Source: Stenotrophomonas humi (GTDB lineage Bacteria; Pseudomonadota; Gammaproteobacteria; Xanthomonadales; Xanthomonadaceae). From it: a stretch of 64,000 bases of DNA. The position numbers and the translations under genes were made by a program. Below are positions 9,104-20,852 of the stretch, one piece after another (position 1 is the first letter of the stretch; every line of letters starts with the position of its first letter). The stretch spans positions 62,001 to 126,000 of the forward strand of contig NZ_LDJI01000027.1 of the NCBI RefSeq assembly GCF_001431415.1, written 5' to 3'. The notes beneath the pieces are model-generated. The model did no database searches, had not been told where the DNA came from, and saw only the letters and a list, made by a program, of their open reading frames with translations.

Positions 9104-9228
9104 GCCCTCACCCCAACCCCTCTCCCGCGGCGGGAGAGGGGCTTCAAAGCTGCAGTTGCTCGAACCGCGTCCGCCTGTATTGCGGCGAGCCCCTCTCCCG
9201 CCTGCGGGAGAGGGGTTGGGGTGAGGGC
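9104..9228. repeat. Inverted pair of the CCCTCACCCCAACCCC hairpin repeat
   Basis: Two copies of a dispersed element face each other: GCCCTCACCCCAACCCCTCT at 9104 and its reverse complement ending at 9228. Each copy also contains its own inner hairpin (CCCCTCTCCCGC / GCGGGAGAGGGG). The whole 125-bp block could fold as a large cruciform or RNA structure. Further copies lie at 12196-12235 and, shortened, at 54801-54827. The rest of the gap to the next gene (9229-9433) shows nothing recognisable. Confidence 0.85.
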
Positions 9229-9433
9229 AGAGCCGCAGCCCGCGAACTACGAAATCTCCAAGTGCTGCCGAAGTAAGCGGCAAATCCATCCCCCAAAAAA
9301 AGGAACGCATTGATTCACCCGCCAGCATCTGTCCGGCCACACGCCTATGTCAAAGTACGCGACATCCCCTGAGACCCTCCCAGCGGCCTGAAGGCAGTCA
9401 GCACCTGCACTCCAGCCATCGCTGTTACCGACA

Positions 9434-10600
9434 ATGACCCTACTCGTATCGCTGATCCTGCCGCTGCTCGCCTTGTGGCTCTGGTGGCCTGTTACCTCCC
9501 TGAGCAAGCGTCAGCGTCGGTGGCATATCGGCGTCACGCTTGCCCTCGCACTGATCGGCCTGAGCTTCGCCACGCTGTGGCGGATGGATGTATTCGAGTA
9601 CGCGGTCGAGGCCTGGATCCAGCTGGTGTTTGGCTGGGTGCTGGCGATGTTCATCATCCTGCTGGCATTCCTGGTGCTGCGTACGCTGGGTTGGCTGGTG
9701 TCACGCTTCGCACCTCGCACGTCGCTGTGGGCGACGCTGTGGCACGGCAAGCGCATGAACCAATCGGCATCGGTGTTGATCGTCGTGCTGGCCACGCTGG
9801 GGATCTGGAACGGCCTGAAGCCGCCGCAGGTGCGCGAACGTGAACTGGTCGTGCCGCAGCTGCCTGTGGAACTGGACGGTGTGCGTGTGGCAGTACTTGC
9901 CGACCTGCATGTCAGTCCGGTCAAGCGCACCTGGCGCACGCAGCGCATCGTCGATGCGGTGATGGCGGCCAAGCCGGACATCATCGTGCTGCCGGGTGAC
10001 ATGGTGGACGGCGAAGTCACCGATACGGCCGCGTTCGTCGAACCGCTTGCGAAGCTGGCCGCACCGCATGGCGTATGGGTCGCACCAGGCAATCACGAGT
10101 ACTACCACGGCTACAAACAGTGGATGGCCCATTTCCGTGGCATGGGCCTGGGCGTACTTGAAAACCAGACCGCGCGGTTGTCGATCAACGGACGCACCCT
10201 GGCGGTGTCCGGTGTGGGCGATCTGGCTGCGCTGCGCCCCAGCTCGTACATGCGGGGTGGGTTGGCGCCGGACCTGCCGGCAGTCATCGCTGCGGCCAAG
10301 GGCAGTGATGCGCATATCCTGCTGGCCCACCAGCCCAAGCAGGCACGTGATGCGGCGGCGACCGGTGCCTTCAATCTGCAGATCTCCGGTCACACGCATG
10401 GTGGCCACATGCTGGGTTTCGACCGTTGGGTGGTGGCTCCGGCAAACCATGGCTACGTGCGTGGCGAATACAGGGTCAAGGACATGAAGCTCTTCGTCAG
10501 CAGTGGTGCCGGACAGTGGGATGGCTTCACCGCGCGGTTGGGTGTGCCTTCCAGTATTGACGTGCTGGTATTGAAGCGTGGCGCCGCCGGCAGTCGTTGA
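9434..10600 (+). CDS. Membrane-anchored metallophosphoesterase (YaeI-like)
   Basis: 388 residues. About four N-terminal hydrophobic segments (residues 1-130) precede a calcineurin-like metallophosphoesterase domain. The metal-binding motifs are all present: ADLH (Asp157, His159), GDMVDG (Asp189), GNHE (Asn220, His221) and GHTHGGH (His320, His322). Enzymes of this type hydrolyse phosphodiesters or pyrophosphates such as UDP-diacylglucosamine with a di-metal centre; the substrate here is unknown. Convergent with the MgtC-like gene; no terminator seen between them. Confidence 0.88.
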   Translation: MTLLVSLILPLLALWLWWPVTSLSKRQRRWHIGVTLALALIGLSFATLWRMDVFEYAVEAWIQLVFGWVLAMFIILLAFLVLRTLGWLVSRFAPRTSLWATLWHGKRMNQSASVLIVVLATLGIWNGLKPPQVRERELVVPQLPVELDGVRVAVLADLHVSPVKRTWRTQRIVDAVMAAKPDIIVLPGDMVDGEVTDTAAFVEPLAKLAAPHGVWVAPGNHEYYHGYKQWMAHFRGMGLGVLENQTARLSINGRTLAVSGVGDLAALRPSSYMRGGLAPDLPAVIAAAKGSDAHILLAHQPKQARDAAATGAFNLQISGHTHGGHMLGFDRWVVAPANHGYVRGEYRVKDMKLFVSSGAGQWDGFTARLGVPSSIDVLVLKRGAAGSR

Positions 10601-10637
10601 GACGTTGCGATGAAGCGCTGACGCCGGGTGTTTGAAC

Positions 10638-11141
10638 TCAGCTGTCGATGGTTTCCTCGGTGGCTGTGTTCTTCCGGTCGGGCATCAATCGCGGCAGTGC
10701 GCCCACGACCGCCAGTGCCGCAACCGTCGTCGCCAATGCCACCATCTGCATGCCCATGCCGGCCGCCATGCCGATGGCGGCGGTCATCCAGATACCCGCC
10801 GCGGTGGTCAGGCCCTGCACCCGCTCCTTTTTGTCCTGCTTGAGGATGGCGCCTGCACCCAGAAAGCCGATGCCGGAGACAATGCCCTGCATCACGCGGG
10901 TGACATCGGCGCCACTGATGCCCATCTGCAAGGGCGCCAATACAAACAACGCCGAACCCACGGACACCAGGATGTGGGTCTTCAGTCCGGCCGCGCGGCC
11001 TTTGCTTTCGCGCTCCAGCCCCAGCAGCCCGCCGAGTACGATGGCGGTGAGAAGGCGGGATGCAACGACGGTCAGCGTCTCCACATCGGGTATCGAAAAT
11101 TCGGCCGCCAGCGCATGACCGATCTGGGAGGGGATGCTCAT
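10638..11141 (-). CDS. MgtC/SapB family membrane protein
   Basis: 167 residues from the ATG at 11141 (GGAG 8-9 nt upstream). Several transmembrane segments with the family hallmark TAIVLGGLLGLERE and GIGFLGAGAIL. MgtC proteins of pathogens inhibit F-type ATP synthase and help growth at low Mg2+; the short form without the C-terminal ACT-like domain, as here, is widespread in environmental bacteria and its role is unclear. No Mg2+ transporter gene is adjacent. Confidence 0.85.
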   Translation of the reverse strand: MSIPSQIGHALAAEFSIPDVETLTVVASRLLTAIVLGGLLGLERESKGRAAGLKTHILVSVGSALFVLAPLQMGISGADVTRVMQGIVSGIGFLGAGAILKQDKKERVQGLTTAAGIWMTAAIGMAAGMGMQMVALATTVAALAVVGALPRLMPDRKNTATEETIDS

Positions 11142-11371
11142 TGCGGGTCTCCGCTGAAGCGGGCAAGGATGGGTTACGGGTTGATTGCTTCGATCAAGCG
11201 GCAGTTCCGCCGCAACCTTCCGGCGCTGCATCACGGTCCGCGTTGGAACGCTAGCACTGTGCAGGTGCGGCAGCGGTGATGGCTGGGGCAGAAGTGCCTA
11301 TCGGCCGCGGGAGCGGGAGGACAACTGCCAATGCGGATGCCCTTCGTCGCGGCAGGTGATCCTGCTGCTGA

Positions 11372-11401
11372 AACAACAACGGCCCTTTTCAGGACCGTTG
11401 T
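11372..11401 (-). terminator. Probable terminator of the mtn gene group
   Basis: ACAACGG / CCGTTGT stem with partly paired inner bases, 22 nt after the mtnC stop; on the minus strand it is followed by TGTTTC, so the U-tract is weak. The remaining 11142-11371 gap shows no gene. Confidence 0.55.
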
Positions 11402-11422
11402 GGGTAGCGTCTGAAGTGCGGA

Positions 11423-12121
11423 TCAGAACGCGATCTGCTCGAAATTCTCCACGCGGGCATGGCCATGCGTGGCATCGCCGGTACGCGGCTGCGGGTAGTC
11501 GCTGATGCGATCCAGCAGCACCGTCTGCAGGCCGGCGTCGCGGGCGGCATCCAGTTCTTCGACGATGTCGGACAGGAACAGGATGTCCTGCGGCGCGGTG
11601 TCGATGGCCTGCGCGATGTGCGCGTAGCTGGCGGCATCGCGTTTCCCGCCCACTTCGGTGTCGAAGTTGCCGGAGAACAGGCCATTGAGATCGCCAGCCT
11701 CGCTGAAGCCAAAGAACAGCTTCTGCGCCGGCACCGAGCCCGATGAGTACACATACAGCGGCAGCCCGGCGGCATGCCAGCCGCGCAGTACGCCGGCGAC
11801 TTCCGGATACATGTGCGCGGCGTAGTCACCGTTGCGATAACCCGCATCCCAGATCATGCCCTGCAGCGCCTTGAGCGCGGTGTGCTTGCGGTCCTGGTCG
11901 ATCCAGCCCTGCAGGGTTTCGACGATGACTTCGTCCTGGCAGGCGCCAGCGGCGATCTCGGTGGCGACCGCATCCAGCCACTGGCGGACCTGCGGATCGT
12001 TGCCGTGGTCGCGGACGAATGCGGGCAGGGCGGCGCGGGCATACGGGAACAGCACTTCCTTGACGAAGGAGATGCTGGAGGTGGTGCCCTCGATGTCGGT
12101 GAGGATGGCTTTGATGGTCAT
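11423..12121 (-). CDS. mtnC: Enolase-phosphatase E1 (methionine salvage)
   Basis: 232 residues from the ATG at 12121. HAD-superfamily phosphatase: the nucleophile motif is [20 protein letters not shown] with Asp9 and Glu11, followed by [14 protein letters not shown] (motif II/III region) and [14 protein letters not shown] (motif IV). MtnC enolises 2,3-diketo-5-methylthiopentyl-1-phosphate and removes the phosphate, giving the acireductone used by MtnD. It is last in the mtnB-mtnD-mtnC group; a dispersed repeat occupies the 120-nt gap before it, so separate transcription cannot be excluded. Confidence 0.95.
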   Translation of the reverse strand: MTIKAILTDIEGTTSSISFVKEVLFPYARAALPAFVRDHGNDPQVRQWLDAVATEIAAGACQDEVIVETLQGWIDQDRKHTALKALQGMIWDAGYRNGDYAAHMYPEVAGVLRGWHAAGLPLYVYSSGSVPAQKLFFGFSEAGDLNGLFSGNFDTEVGGKRDAASYAHIAQAIDTAPQDILFLSDIVEELDAARDAGLQTVLLDRISDYPQPRTGDATHGHARVENFEQIAF

Positions 12122-12195
12122 GCGGGGATTCCTGCGCGATGCTTTCAACGTGCTCGCGGGTAGATACAGAGGGTAGGGTGCAACGGCTTGGAGCT

Positions 12196-12235
12196 GCCCT
12201 CACCCCAACCCCTCTCCCGCAGGCGGGAGAGGGGC
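12196..12235. repeat. Dispersed hairpin repeat, single copy
   Basis: GCCCTCACCCCAACCCCTCT followed by CCCGC / GCGGG and the reverse arm GAGAGGGGC: same element as at 9104-9228. It lies between mtnD and mtnC. Confidence 0.8.
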
Positions 12236-12242
12236 TTGTGGG

Positions 12243-12797
12243 TCAAGCGGCGCTGGGTTCGTAGCGCGGGAAGCGCAGCGCGATGTCGGTGCCGGTGAAA
12301 TGGCCGACCCAGCCGTCCGGCTCGGTGAAGAAACGGATCGCGGCAAAGTTGGGCGCCTCGCCCATGTCGAACCAATGGGTGACGCCATCCGGTACCGAGA
12401 TCAGGTCGTCCTTCACGCATTCCACTTCGTAGACCTTGTCGTCCACGTGCAGGGTGAACAGGCCCGAGCCGGCGACGAAGAAACGTACCTCGTCTTCCTT
12501 GTGGTAATGCTCGTCGAGGAACTTCTTGCGGATCTCCGCGCGGTTCGGGTTGTCCGGGGCAATGGAAGCCACATCCACGCTCTTGAAGCCATGCGCGGCC
12601 ACCAGGCGGTCGATGTCTTCGCGATAGGCGGAAAAGACTTCTTCCTGGCTGGCGCCCGGGGTGATCGGGTGCTGGGCCTGCCAGCGTTCGAAGGTGACGC
12701 CGATCTTTTTCAGTTCGGCAGCGATGACGTCGCCGTCGCGGCTGTCGAGCAGCGGGGCGTCCGGAGCGGTGTCATTGAAGATGCGCAGACGGCTCAT
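12243..12797 (-). CDS. mtnD: Acireductone dioxygenase (methionine salvage)
   Basis: 184 residues from the ATG at 12797 with GGAG upstream. Cupin-fold metalloenzyme: the metal ligands are in [12 protein letters not shown] (His97, His99, Glu103) and GVTHWFD (His141). With Fe2+ the family makes the methionine precursor 2-keto-4-methylthiobutyrate; with Ni2+ it makes methylthiopropionate, CO and formate, and the sequence does not decide which. Lies 74 nt downstream of mtnB. Confidence 0.96.
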   Translation of the reverse strand: MSRLRIFNDTAPDAPLLDSRDGDVIAAELKKIGVTFERWQAQHPITPGASQEEVFSAYREDIDRLVAAHGFKSVDVASIAPDNPNRAEIRKKFLDEHYHKEDEVRFFVAGSGLFTLHVDDKVYEVECVKDDLISVPDGVTHWFDMGEAPNFAAIRFFTEPDGWVGHFTGTDIALRFPRYEPSAA

Positions 12798-12871
12798 GGC
12801 GATGGACTCCATGGGTGAGGGGGAAGGAGCGTAGCAGGCACGGGCCGAACAGGACCCGCGCCGATTCGGAA

Positions 12872-13519
12872 TCAGGATATGGCGCGCAGTTTGAGCAGTT
12901 CCAGCTCGCAATGGAGAAGAAACTCGAACGCTTCAAGGTGGCGCCGCGCCTCTGCCATGTCGCGACCCCATGCGTACAGGCCATGGCCGTCGATCAGGTA
13001 GCCCCACATCGGCCCCTTGTCGAGCTCGGCTTCCACCTGCGCGGCCAGTACATCCATGTCCTGGGTGTTGGGGAACACCTTCAGGTTGACGGCGGTTTCG
13101 TGGGTGGAATTGCCGTGCAGTGCCTTGAGCAGTTCATAGCCTTCCAGACGGATATGGCCCTGCTGGCCATACAGGCGTGAGGCGATGGTCTGCACCGGTG
13201 AATGGGTGTGCAGCACGCAGCCCACGTCCGGGAAGCGGGCGTACAGCTGGGTGTGCAGCAGGGTTTCGGCGGACGGGCGCAGTGGGCGGCCGACGGCCTT
13301 GCCGGCGAAGTCGACCACCATGATGTCGCTTTCGATCAGCCGGCCCTTGTCCTTGCCGGACACGGTGATGGCCGCATGCTGGTCGTCCAGCCGATGCGAG
13401 AAATTGCTGCTGGTGGCAGGTGTCCAGCCCGATTGGGCCAGATCGCGGATGTTGTCGATCAGCAGCTGGGCCAGCTGGCTCAGCCGCTCGCTGTCGTAGG
13501 GGACGGAAGGCGCGTTCAT
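12872..13519 (-). CDS. mtnB: Methylthioribulose-1-phosphate dehydratase (methionine salvage)
   Basis: 215 residues from the ATG at 13519 (a GTG two codons up is possible; neither has a strong ribosome-binding site). Class II aldolase/adducin fold with zinc-ligand pair HTH (His104, His106) in [10 protein letters not shown] and a C-terminal [11 protein letters not shown]. The conserved [10 protein letters not shown] and [10 protein letters not shown] segments match MtnB. It dehydrates methylthioribulose-1-phosphate, feeding MtnC. mtnA and mtnN are not in the window. Confidence 0.95.
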   Translation of the reverse strand: MNAPSVPYDSERLSQLAQLLIDNIRDLAQSGWTPATSSNFSHRLDDQHAAITVSGKDKGRLIESDIMVVDFAGKAVGRPLRPSAETLLHTQLYARFPDVGCVLHTHSPVQTIASRLYGQQGHIRLEGYELLKALHGNSTHETAVNLKVFPNTQDMDVLAAQVEAELDKGPMWGYLIDGHGLYAWGRDMAEARRHLEAFEFLLHCELELLKLRAIS

Positions 13520-13665
13520 GTCCACATTCTACTAAGAACGCATGCCGGTTCCTGCCCGGCGGCACGCGGGGATGAAATCCCGGCCTGGTGGGGGCCAGTG
13601 GTCGCCGTGGTGCTGGGATTCGGCTCGGTTCCATCCCGCTCTACCGCCAGCCGGCGTCCCGCCGC

Positions 13666-13700
13666 AAAAAAAAGAACCCGGGTGCCAGACACCCGGGTTC
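13666..13700 (-). terminator. Rho-independent terminator of the first tandem permease
   Basis: On the minus strand: GAACCCGGGTG, loop TCTGG, CACCCGGGTTC, then eight T. An 11-bp perfect stem located 25 nt after the permease stop. Confidence 0.93.
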
Positions 13701-13725
13701 TGCTTGTCCATCCACGACGCGGTGC

Positions 13726-15171
13726 TCAGCCCTTGTTGGCCTTGTTGGCTGCGTTGAGCTTGCTGTGGCGGATGCTGTAGGTGAAATAGATGATGAAGCC
13801 GGTGGCCGTCCATACACCCATCAGCATCCAGTTGTGCAGGGTCATGGCGGTGAGCAGCGCGATGCAGCTGAGTACGCCCAGGCTGCAGATCAGCCACGCC
13901 ATCGGGATGCGGAACGGACGCGGCAGGTCCGGCTGGGTGCGGCGCAGGACCAGCACGCCGGCGCAGACCGCGGCAAAGGCGATCAACGTGCCCATCGAGG
14001 TCAGCTCACCCAGGATGTCCAGCGGAAACAGCGCCGCCAGCAGGGCGATACCGATACCGGTGATCACGGTATTGATGTGCGGGGTGCGGTACTTCGGGTG
14101 GATGCGGGTGAACACCGGCGGCAGCAGGCCGTCGCGGCCCATGATCATGAAAATGCGTGGCTGGCCGATCACCATCACCAGCACCACCGACGCCAGGCCG
14201 ATCAGCGCGCCCACTTCGACGATGACGCGCAGCCAATCCAGCTGCGGATGCGCGGCCACGGCGGTCACCACCGGTTCGGCCGTGCCCAGCAGTTGGTAAG
14301 GCACCAGGCCGGTCATCACCGCCGCCATGGCGATGTACAGCACGGTGCAGATCACCAGCGACAGCAGCATGCCGATCGGCAGGTCGCGCTGCGGACGGTG
14401 CGATTCTTGCGCCGCCACGGACACCGCTTCAAAGCCGATGTAGGCAAAGAACACCATCGCCGCGCCGCGCAGCACGCCGTCGAAGCCATACTTGCCCGGG
14501 CCTTCGTTGGCGGGGATGAAGGGGGTCCAGTTGCTCGGGTCCACGTACTTCCAGCCGGCGATGATGACCAGCAGGATCAGGCCGGTCTTGAGGATCACCA
14601 TGGCCATGTTCATTGCCGAGGACTTGCTGATGCCGACATAGCAGAGCCAGGTCAGCAGCAGCACGAGGATCGCCGCCGGGATGTTGGCGATGGCGCCGGT
14701 GGGCTTGAGCTGGGCATCCAGTGGGGCACTGACCAGAGCGGCCGGCAGGTGGATATCGAAATGGTTGAGGAAGCTGAGGAAGTAACCGGTCCAGCTCACC
14801 GCCACGGCCGAGGCGGAGACGCCGTATTCCAGCACCAGCATCCAGCCGATGAACCACGCCGACAGTTCGCCGAAGGTGGCGTAGGTGTAGGTATAGGCGC
14901 TGCCGGCGACCGGCACCATCGAGGCGAATTCGGCGTAGGCCATGGCGCAGAAGGCGCAGCAGATGGCCGCCAGCACGAAGGACAGCATGATGGCCGGGCC
15001 GGCATGGTTGGCGGCGGCCTGTCCGGTGATGACGAAGATGCCGCCGCCGATCACCGCGCCGATACCGAGCGCGGTCAGGCCCCACGGGCCGAGGGTGCGG
15101 CGCAGGCTCAGGCCATTGGCTTCTTCATGTGCGGCATGCGGATGTTTGGTGGCCCACAGTTGCTTGAACAT
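13726..15171 (-). CDS. APC-superfamily amino-acid permease (cationic amino-acid transporter family)
   Basis: 481 residues. Twelve or more hydrophobic segments, with the signature GIGAVIGGGIFVITGQAA in TM1, PVAGSAYTYTYATFGE in TM3 and a conserved C-terminal VLRRTQPDLPRPFRIP loop. This is the YfnA/CAT branch of the APC superfamily. It is a paralogue of the gene immediately upstream (15252-16727), sharing signature motifs throughout. Each gene has its own terminator, so they are probably separate units. Substrate not known. Confidence 0.88.
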   Translation of the reverse strand: MFKQLWATKHPHAAHEEANGLSLRRTLGPWGLTALGIGAVIGGGIFVITGQAAANHAGPAIMLSFVLAAICCAFCAMAYAEFASMVPVAGSAYTYTYATFGELSAWFIGWMLVLEYGVSASAVAVSWTGYFLSFLNHFDIHLPAALVSAPLDAQLKPTGAIANIPAAILVLLLTWLCYVGISKSSAMNMAMVILKTGLILLVIIAGWKYVDPSNWTPFIPANEGPGKYGFDGVLRGAAMVFFAYIGFEAVSVAAQESHRPQRDLPIGMLLSLVICTVLYIAMAAVMTGLVPYQLLGTAEPVVTAVAAHPQLDWLRVIVEVGALIGLASVVLVMVIGQPRIFMIMGRDGLLPPVFTRIHPKYRTPHINTVITGIGIALLAALFPLDILGELTSMGTLIAFAAVCAGVLVLRRTQPDLPRPFRIPMAWLICSLGVLSCIALLTAMTLHNWMLMGVWTATGFIIYFTYSIRHSKLNAANKANKG

Positions 15172-15213
15172 GGTTCGAATATTCGCTCGTCAGTGCGTGG
15201 TGGGGACACGCAG

Positions 15214-15238
15214 AAAAAACCGGCGCGGGAAGCGCCGG
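15214..15238 (-). terminator. Rho-independent terminator of the second tandem permease
   Basis: On the minus strand: GCGCCGG-type 7-bp stem pairing with CCGGCGC around a TTCCC loop, followed by six T, 13 nt after the stop. Confidence 0.9.
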
Positions 15239-15251
15239 CAATGAAGTGGAA

Positions 15252-16727
15252 TCAGGCGCTCTTGTTGAGCTTGCTGTGGCGGATGCCATAGCCGAAGTAG
15301 ATGCACAGGCCCAGCACGGTCCAGGCGACGAACAGGTGCCAATGCACCACGAACGCCTGCATGAACAGCGCCAGACAGGCCACCGCACCCAGCGGGCAGA
15401 TCAGCCACACAACCGGCACCTTGAACGGGCGCGGCAGGTCGGGCTTGGTGTAACGCAGCACGAGCACGCCGATGCAGACCGTGGCGAACGCCAGCAGGGT
15501 ACCCATCGAAACCAGCTCACCCAGGACGTTCAGCGGCACCAGCCCGGCCAGCGCGGCAGCCAGTACGCCGACCACGACGGTGCTGACGTAGGGCGTACGG
15601 AAGCGCGGATGTACCTTGCCGAAGGCCTTGGGCAGCAGGCCATCGCGGGAGATGGTGTAGGCGATGCGCGACTGCCCCATCATCATCACCAGCACCACCG
15701 AGGACAGGCCGGCGATGGCGCCGATCTCAACCGCGGTTTTCAGCCAGGCCAGGTTGGCGTAAGGCTCCAGTGCGGTGGCCACCGGCTTGTCGGTGCCGAG
15801 CAGGTTGTACGGCAGCATGCCGGTCAGCACCGCGCAGACCACGATGTACACCAGCGTACACACGGCCAGCGAGCCGAGCAGGCCGATCGGCATGTTCTTC
15901 TGCGGGTCCTTGGTTTCGCCGGCAGCGGTGGAGACCGCGTCGAAGCCGATATACGCGAAGAAGACGATGGTGGCCGCGCGGAACACACCGCTCCAGCCGA
16001 ACTGGCCGAAGGTGCCGGTGTTTTCGGGAATGAAGGGGTGCCAGTTGGCCGGGTCGATGTAATGAATGCCGAAACCCACGAACAGGCAGATGACGGTGAT
16101 CTTGATCGCCACGATCACCGCATTGACGAAGGTGGACTGGGTGACACCGACATACAGCAGGCCGGTGATGGCGGCGACGATCAACACGGCTGGCAGGTTG
16201 AACAGCTTGCCGGAGTTGACGAAGGCGTCACCGGTCCAGGCGATCGGGGCGGCGGAGAGTGCATCCGGGAACGGGACGTGCAGCGTGGTGGTGATGAAAC
16301 TGATCAGGTAGGCCGACCAGCCCACCGCCACCGATGCCGAGGCGAACAGGTACTCCAGCACCAGGCACCAGCCGATGAACCACGCCATGCCTTCGCCCAG
16401 GGTGGCGTAGGAATAGGAATAGGCGCTGCCGGAGACCGGCATCATCGCCGCGAACTCGGCATAGCACAGGCCCGCCAGGGCACAGGCAAAGCCGGCGATC
16501 ACGAAAGAGAGCATCACGGCCGGGCCGGCGTGGTTGGCCGCGGCCTGTCCGGTAAGGACGAAGATGCCCGCGCCGATCACCGCGCCAATGCCCAGCATGA
16601 TCAGATGCTTGGCTGTGAGGGTGCGCTTGAGCGTGGCTTCGCCTTGCAGGCTGCCTTCAATCGGCTCTCCGGCATCGACATGCGCGGTCGGTTCGATTGG
16701 TTTGACCCTCAACAGTGTTTTGAGCAT
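15252..16727 (-). CDS. APC-superfamily amino-acid permease (cationic amino-acid transporter family), paralogue
   Basis: 491 residues. Signature GIGAVIGAGIFVLTGQAA, PVSGSAYSYSYATLGEGMA, GFDAVSTAAGETKDPQKNMP and VLRYTKPDLPRPFKVP, all matching the neighbouring permease. It carries about 20 extra N-terminal residues compared with the neighbour. Together they look like an old tandem duplication that has since diverged, perhaps to different substrates. The start ATG at 16727 is the first in a long open frame. Confidence 0.88.
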   Translation of the reverse strand: MLKTLLRVKPIEPTAHVDAGEPIEGSLQGEATLKRTLTAKHLIMLGIGAVIGAGIFVLTGQAAANHAGPAVMLSFVIAGFACALAGLCYAEFAAMMPVSGSAYSYSYATLGEGMAWFIGWCLVLEYLFASASVAVGWSAYLISFITTTLHVPFPDALSAAPIAWTGDAFVNSGKLFNLPAVLIVAAITGLLYVGVTQSTFVNAVIVAIKITVICLFVGFGIHYIDPANWHPFIPENTGTFGQFGWSGVFRAATIVFFAYIGFDAVSTAAGETKDPQKNMPIGLLGSLAVCTLVYIVVCAVLTGMLPYNLLGTDKPVATALEPYANLAWLKTAVEIGAIAGLSSVVLVMMMGQSRIAYTISRDGLLPKAFGKVHPRFRTPYVSTVVVGVLAAALAGLVPLNVLGELVSMGTLLAFATVCIGVLVLRYTKPDLPRPFKVPVVWLICPLGAVACLALFMQAFVVHWHLFVAWTVLGLCIYFGYGIRHSKLNKSA

Positions 16728-16917
16728 TCCGCTAATTCCCGAATCTTGTGTAATGCACCCGGGCGCATGGAGGCGACGGGGAGGATGGAGGGTGTCACAA
16801 ACTGAACGGTCGGCAACAGCTCTACCTTGCCAAAGGTGGTCAAACTCGACAAGCGCATGTGCAGCATCGACAGCGATAATGGCCGCTGCCTCGAATCAAT
16901 GGGATGTGCTGACGGTC

Positions 16918-17472
16918 ATGCTTGAACAGGATCAGAGTCTGCGCCAGGCGCTGCTGGAGTATGCACGGGCTGTTCCCGCGCATGGCGATGTGGCGCAGGA
17001 ATTTCTGGCGTTGCTGGAGGCTGCGGGGCCGGACCCGTTCACCCGCGAGCGGCTGGAGGGCCATTTCACCGGGAGTGCCTGGCTGGTCAGTGCCGATGGC
17101 CAGCGGGCGCTGCTGACCCATCACCGCAAGCTTGGGCGCTGGCTGCAGCCGGGCGGGCATGCCGATGGCGACCATGACCTGCCGGCGGTGGCGTTGCGCG
17201 AGGCTGACGAGGAGTCGGGCCTGCCGGGGCTGGCCTTGGCCTCGCGGGCCATATTCGATCTGGACCGGCATTGGATTCCGGAGCGCCGCGAGGTGCCGGG
17301 CCATTGGCATTACGACGTGCGCTACGTGGTGGTTGCCGGGCCGGACGAGCGCTTTGCGGTCAGCGAGGAGTCGCTGGATCTGGCCTGGTGCCTGGTGACG
17401 GATATCGCCGGGCAGGAAGATGAATCCATGCAGCGAATGGCGATGCGATGGCTGGCGCGGGGCCAGGGTTAG
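16918..17472 (+). CDS. NUDIX hydrolase
   Basis: 184 residues from the ATG at 16918; an in-frame ATG at 16879 would add 13 residues and neither has a strong ribosome-binding site. The Nudix helix is visible as GGHADGDHDLPAVALREADEESG: the READEESG part is canonical (RExxEExG), while the first Glu of the GX5E part is replaced. This GGHxDGD variant is seen in a known NUDIX subgroup. It would hydrolyse a nucleoside-diphosphate-type compound, substrate unknown. Convergent with acnA. Confidence 0.82.
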   Translation: MLEQDQSLRQALLEYARAVPAHGDVAQEFLALLEAAGPDPFTRERLEGHFTGSAWLVSADGQRALLTHHRKLGRWLQPGGHADGDHDLPAVALREADEESGLPGLALASRAIFDLDRHWIPERREVPGHWHYDVRYVVVAGPDERFAVSEESLDLAWCLVTDIAGQEDESMQRMAMRWLARGQG

Positions 17473-17485
17473 GAGTTTTACCCGT

Positions 17486-17527
17486 TCCCAACCCTCCCTT
17501 TGCCTGCGGCGAAGGAGAGGAGGGGGA
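17486..17527. repeat. Degenerate copy of the dispersed hairpin repeat
   Basis: CCCAACCCTCCCTTTGCCTG followed by GCGGCGAAGGAGAGGAGGGG looks like a decayed version of the CCCCAACCCCTCTCCC element at 9104 and 12196. Confidence 0.4.
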
Positions 17528-17529
17528 GT

Positions 17530-17557
17530 AAAAAAGAACGCCCCGATTGGGGCGTTC
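17530..17557 (-). terminator. Rho-independent terminator of acnA
   Basis: On the minus strand: GAACGCCCC, loop AATC, GGGGCGTTC, then six T. 30 nt after the acnA stop. On the + strand the same stem is followed by TTCGCTTC, so it may also help stop the convergent NUDIX transcript. Confidence 0.92.
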
Positions 17558-17587
17558 TTCGCTTCACTTCAAACTAGACGCGGCAAC

Positions 17588-20350
<2,763 letters not shown>

Positions 20351-20562
20351 ACGGCTTTGCTCCTTTACATACAGATGGCTTGCCGCGGCTGGGGTGCCGC
20401 GCGGGCTTTCCGGGGCCAGTGCCCCTTGCATGAATGCCTGTCGAGTATGGACGAAGCCTTCGTGGCCGGGGCACGGCTGCAGCGGACATTTTAGGCAACG
20501 GCTTGTTGCGCCCATGTAACGGCGTGCGGGCCGGGAAGGCCCGCACGGTGGTCAGCGGCGGG

Positions 20563-20602
20563 TTGGGGTATGCCGGTGAAGGTATGTATAATTCGTACAT
20601 AC
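20563..20602 (+). promoter_or_regulatory. Promoter with palindromic operator of the toxin-antitoxin operon
   Basis: TTGGGG (20563-20568), 18-nt spacer, perfect -10 TATAAT (20587-20592). A perfect inverted repeat GTATGTA-N7-TACATAC spans 20582-20602 and covers the -10, as expected for an antitoxin (AbrB-type) that represses its own promoter. The antitoxin start codon is 16 nt further on. Confidence 0.75.
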
Positions 20603-20618
20603 TTTGCTGGAGGTCGTC

Positions 20619-20852
20619 ATGGAAGCCACCGTAGCTGAACGCGGGCAGATCACCCTGCCCAAGGCTGTACGCGACGCGCTGGGCCTGACCAAGGGCACGT
20701 TGTTGAAGGTCGAGCTGGACGGCAGCCGGATCATCCTGCGCAAGAGCGTGGATGACGCCATTTCCCGTGCGCGCGGCAAATTCGCGCTGGACGGCTTCGA
20801 CTCGGCCGAGCAGGCCGTGCGTACCGTCCGCGACGAGGTTGACGAAGCATGA
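20619..20852 (+). CDS. AbrB/MazE/SpoVT-family antitoxin (VapB-like)
   Basis: 77 residues from the ATG at 20619, preceded by GGAGG at a good distance. The N-terminal half is a swapped-hairpin AbrB domain: ATVAERGQITLPKAVRDALG followed by KGTLLKVELDGSRIILRK. The C-terminal half (ISRARGKFALDGFDSAEQAV) is the likely toxin-binding tail. Overlaps the toxin gene by 4 nt (ATGA), so translation is coupled. It should neutralise the PIN toxin and bind the palindrome upstream. Confidence 0.9.
   Translation: MEATVAERGQITLPKAVRDALGLTKGTLLKVELDGSRIILRKSVDDAISRARGKFALDGFDSAEQAVRTVRDEVDEA

Noticed and set aside
13588-15291. Long + strand frame opposite the tandem permease
   Set aside because: Composition is Gly/Gln/His/Arg-rich as expected from antisense of a membrane protein; no recognisable domain.
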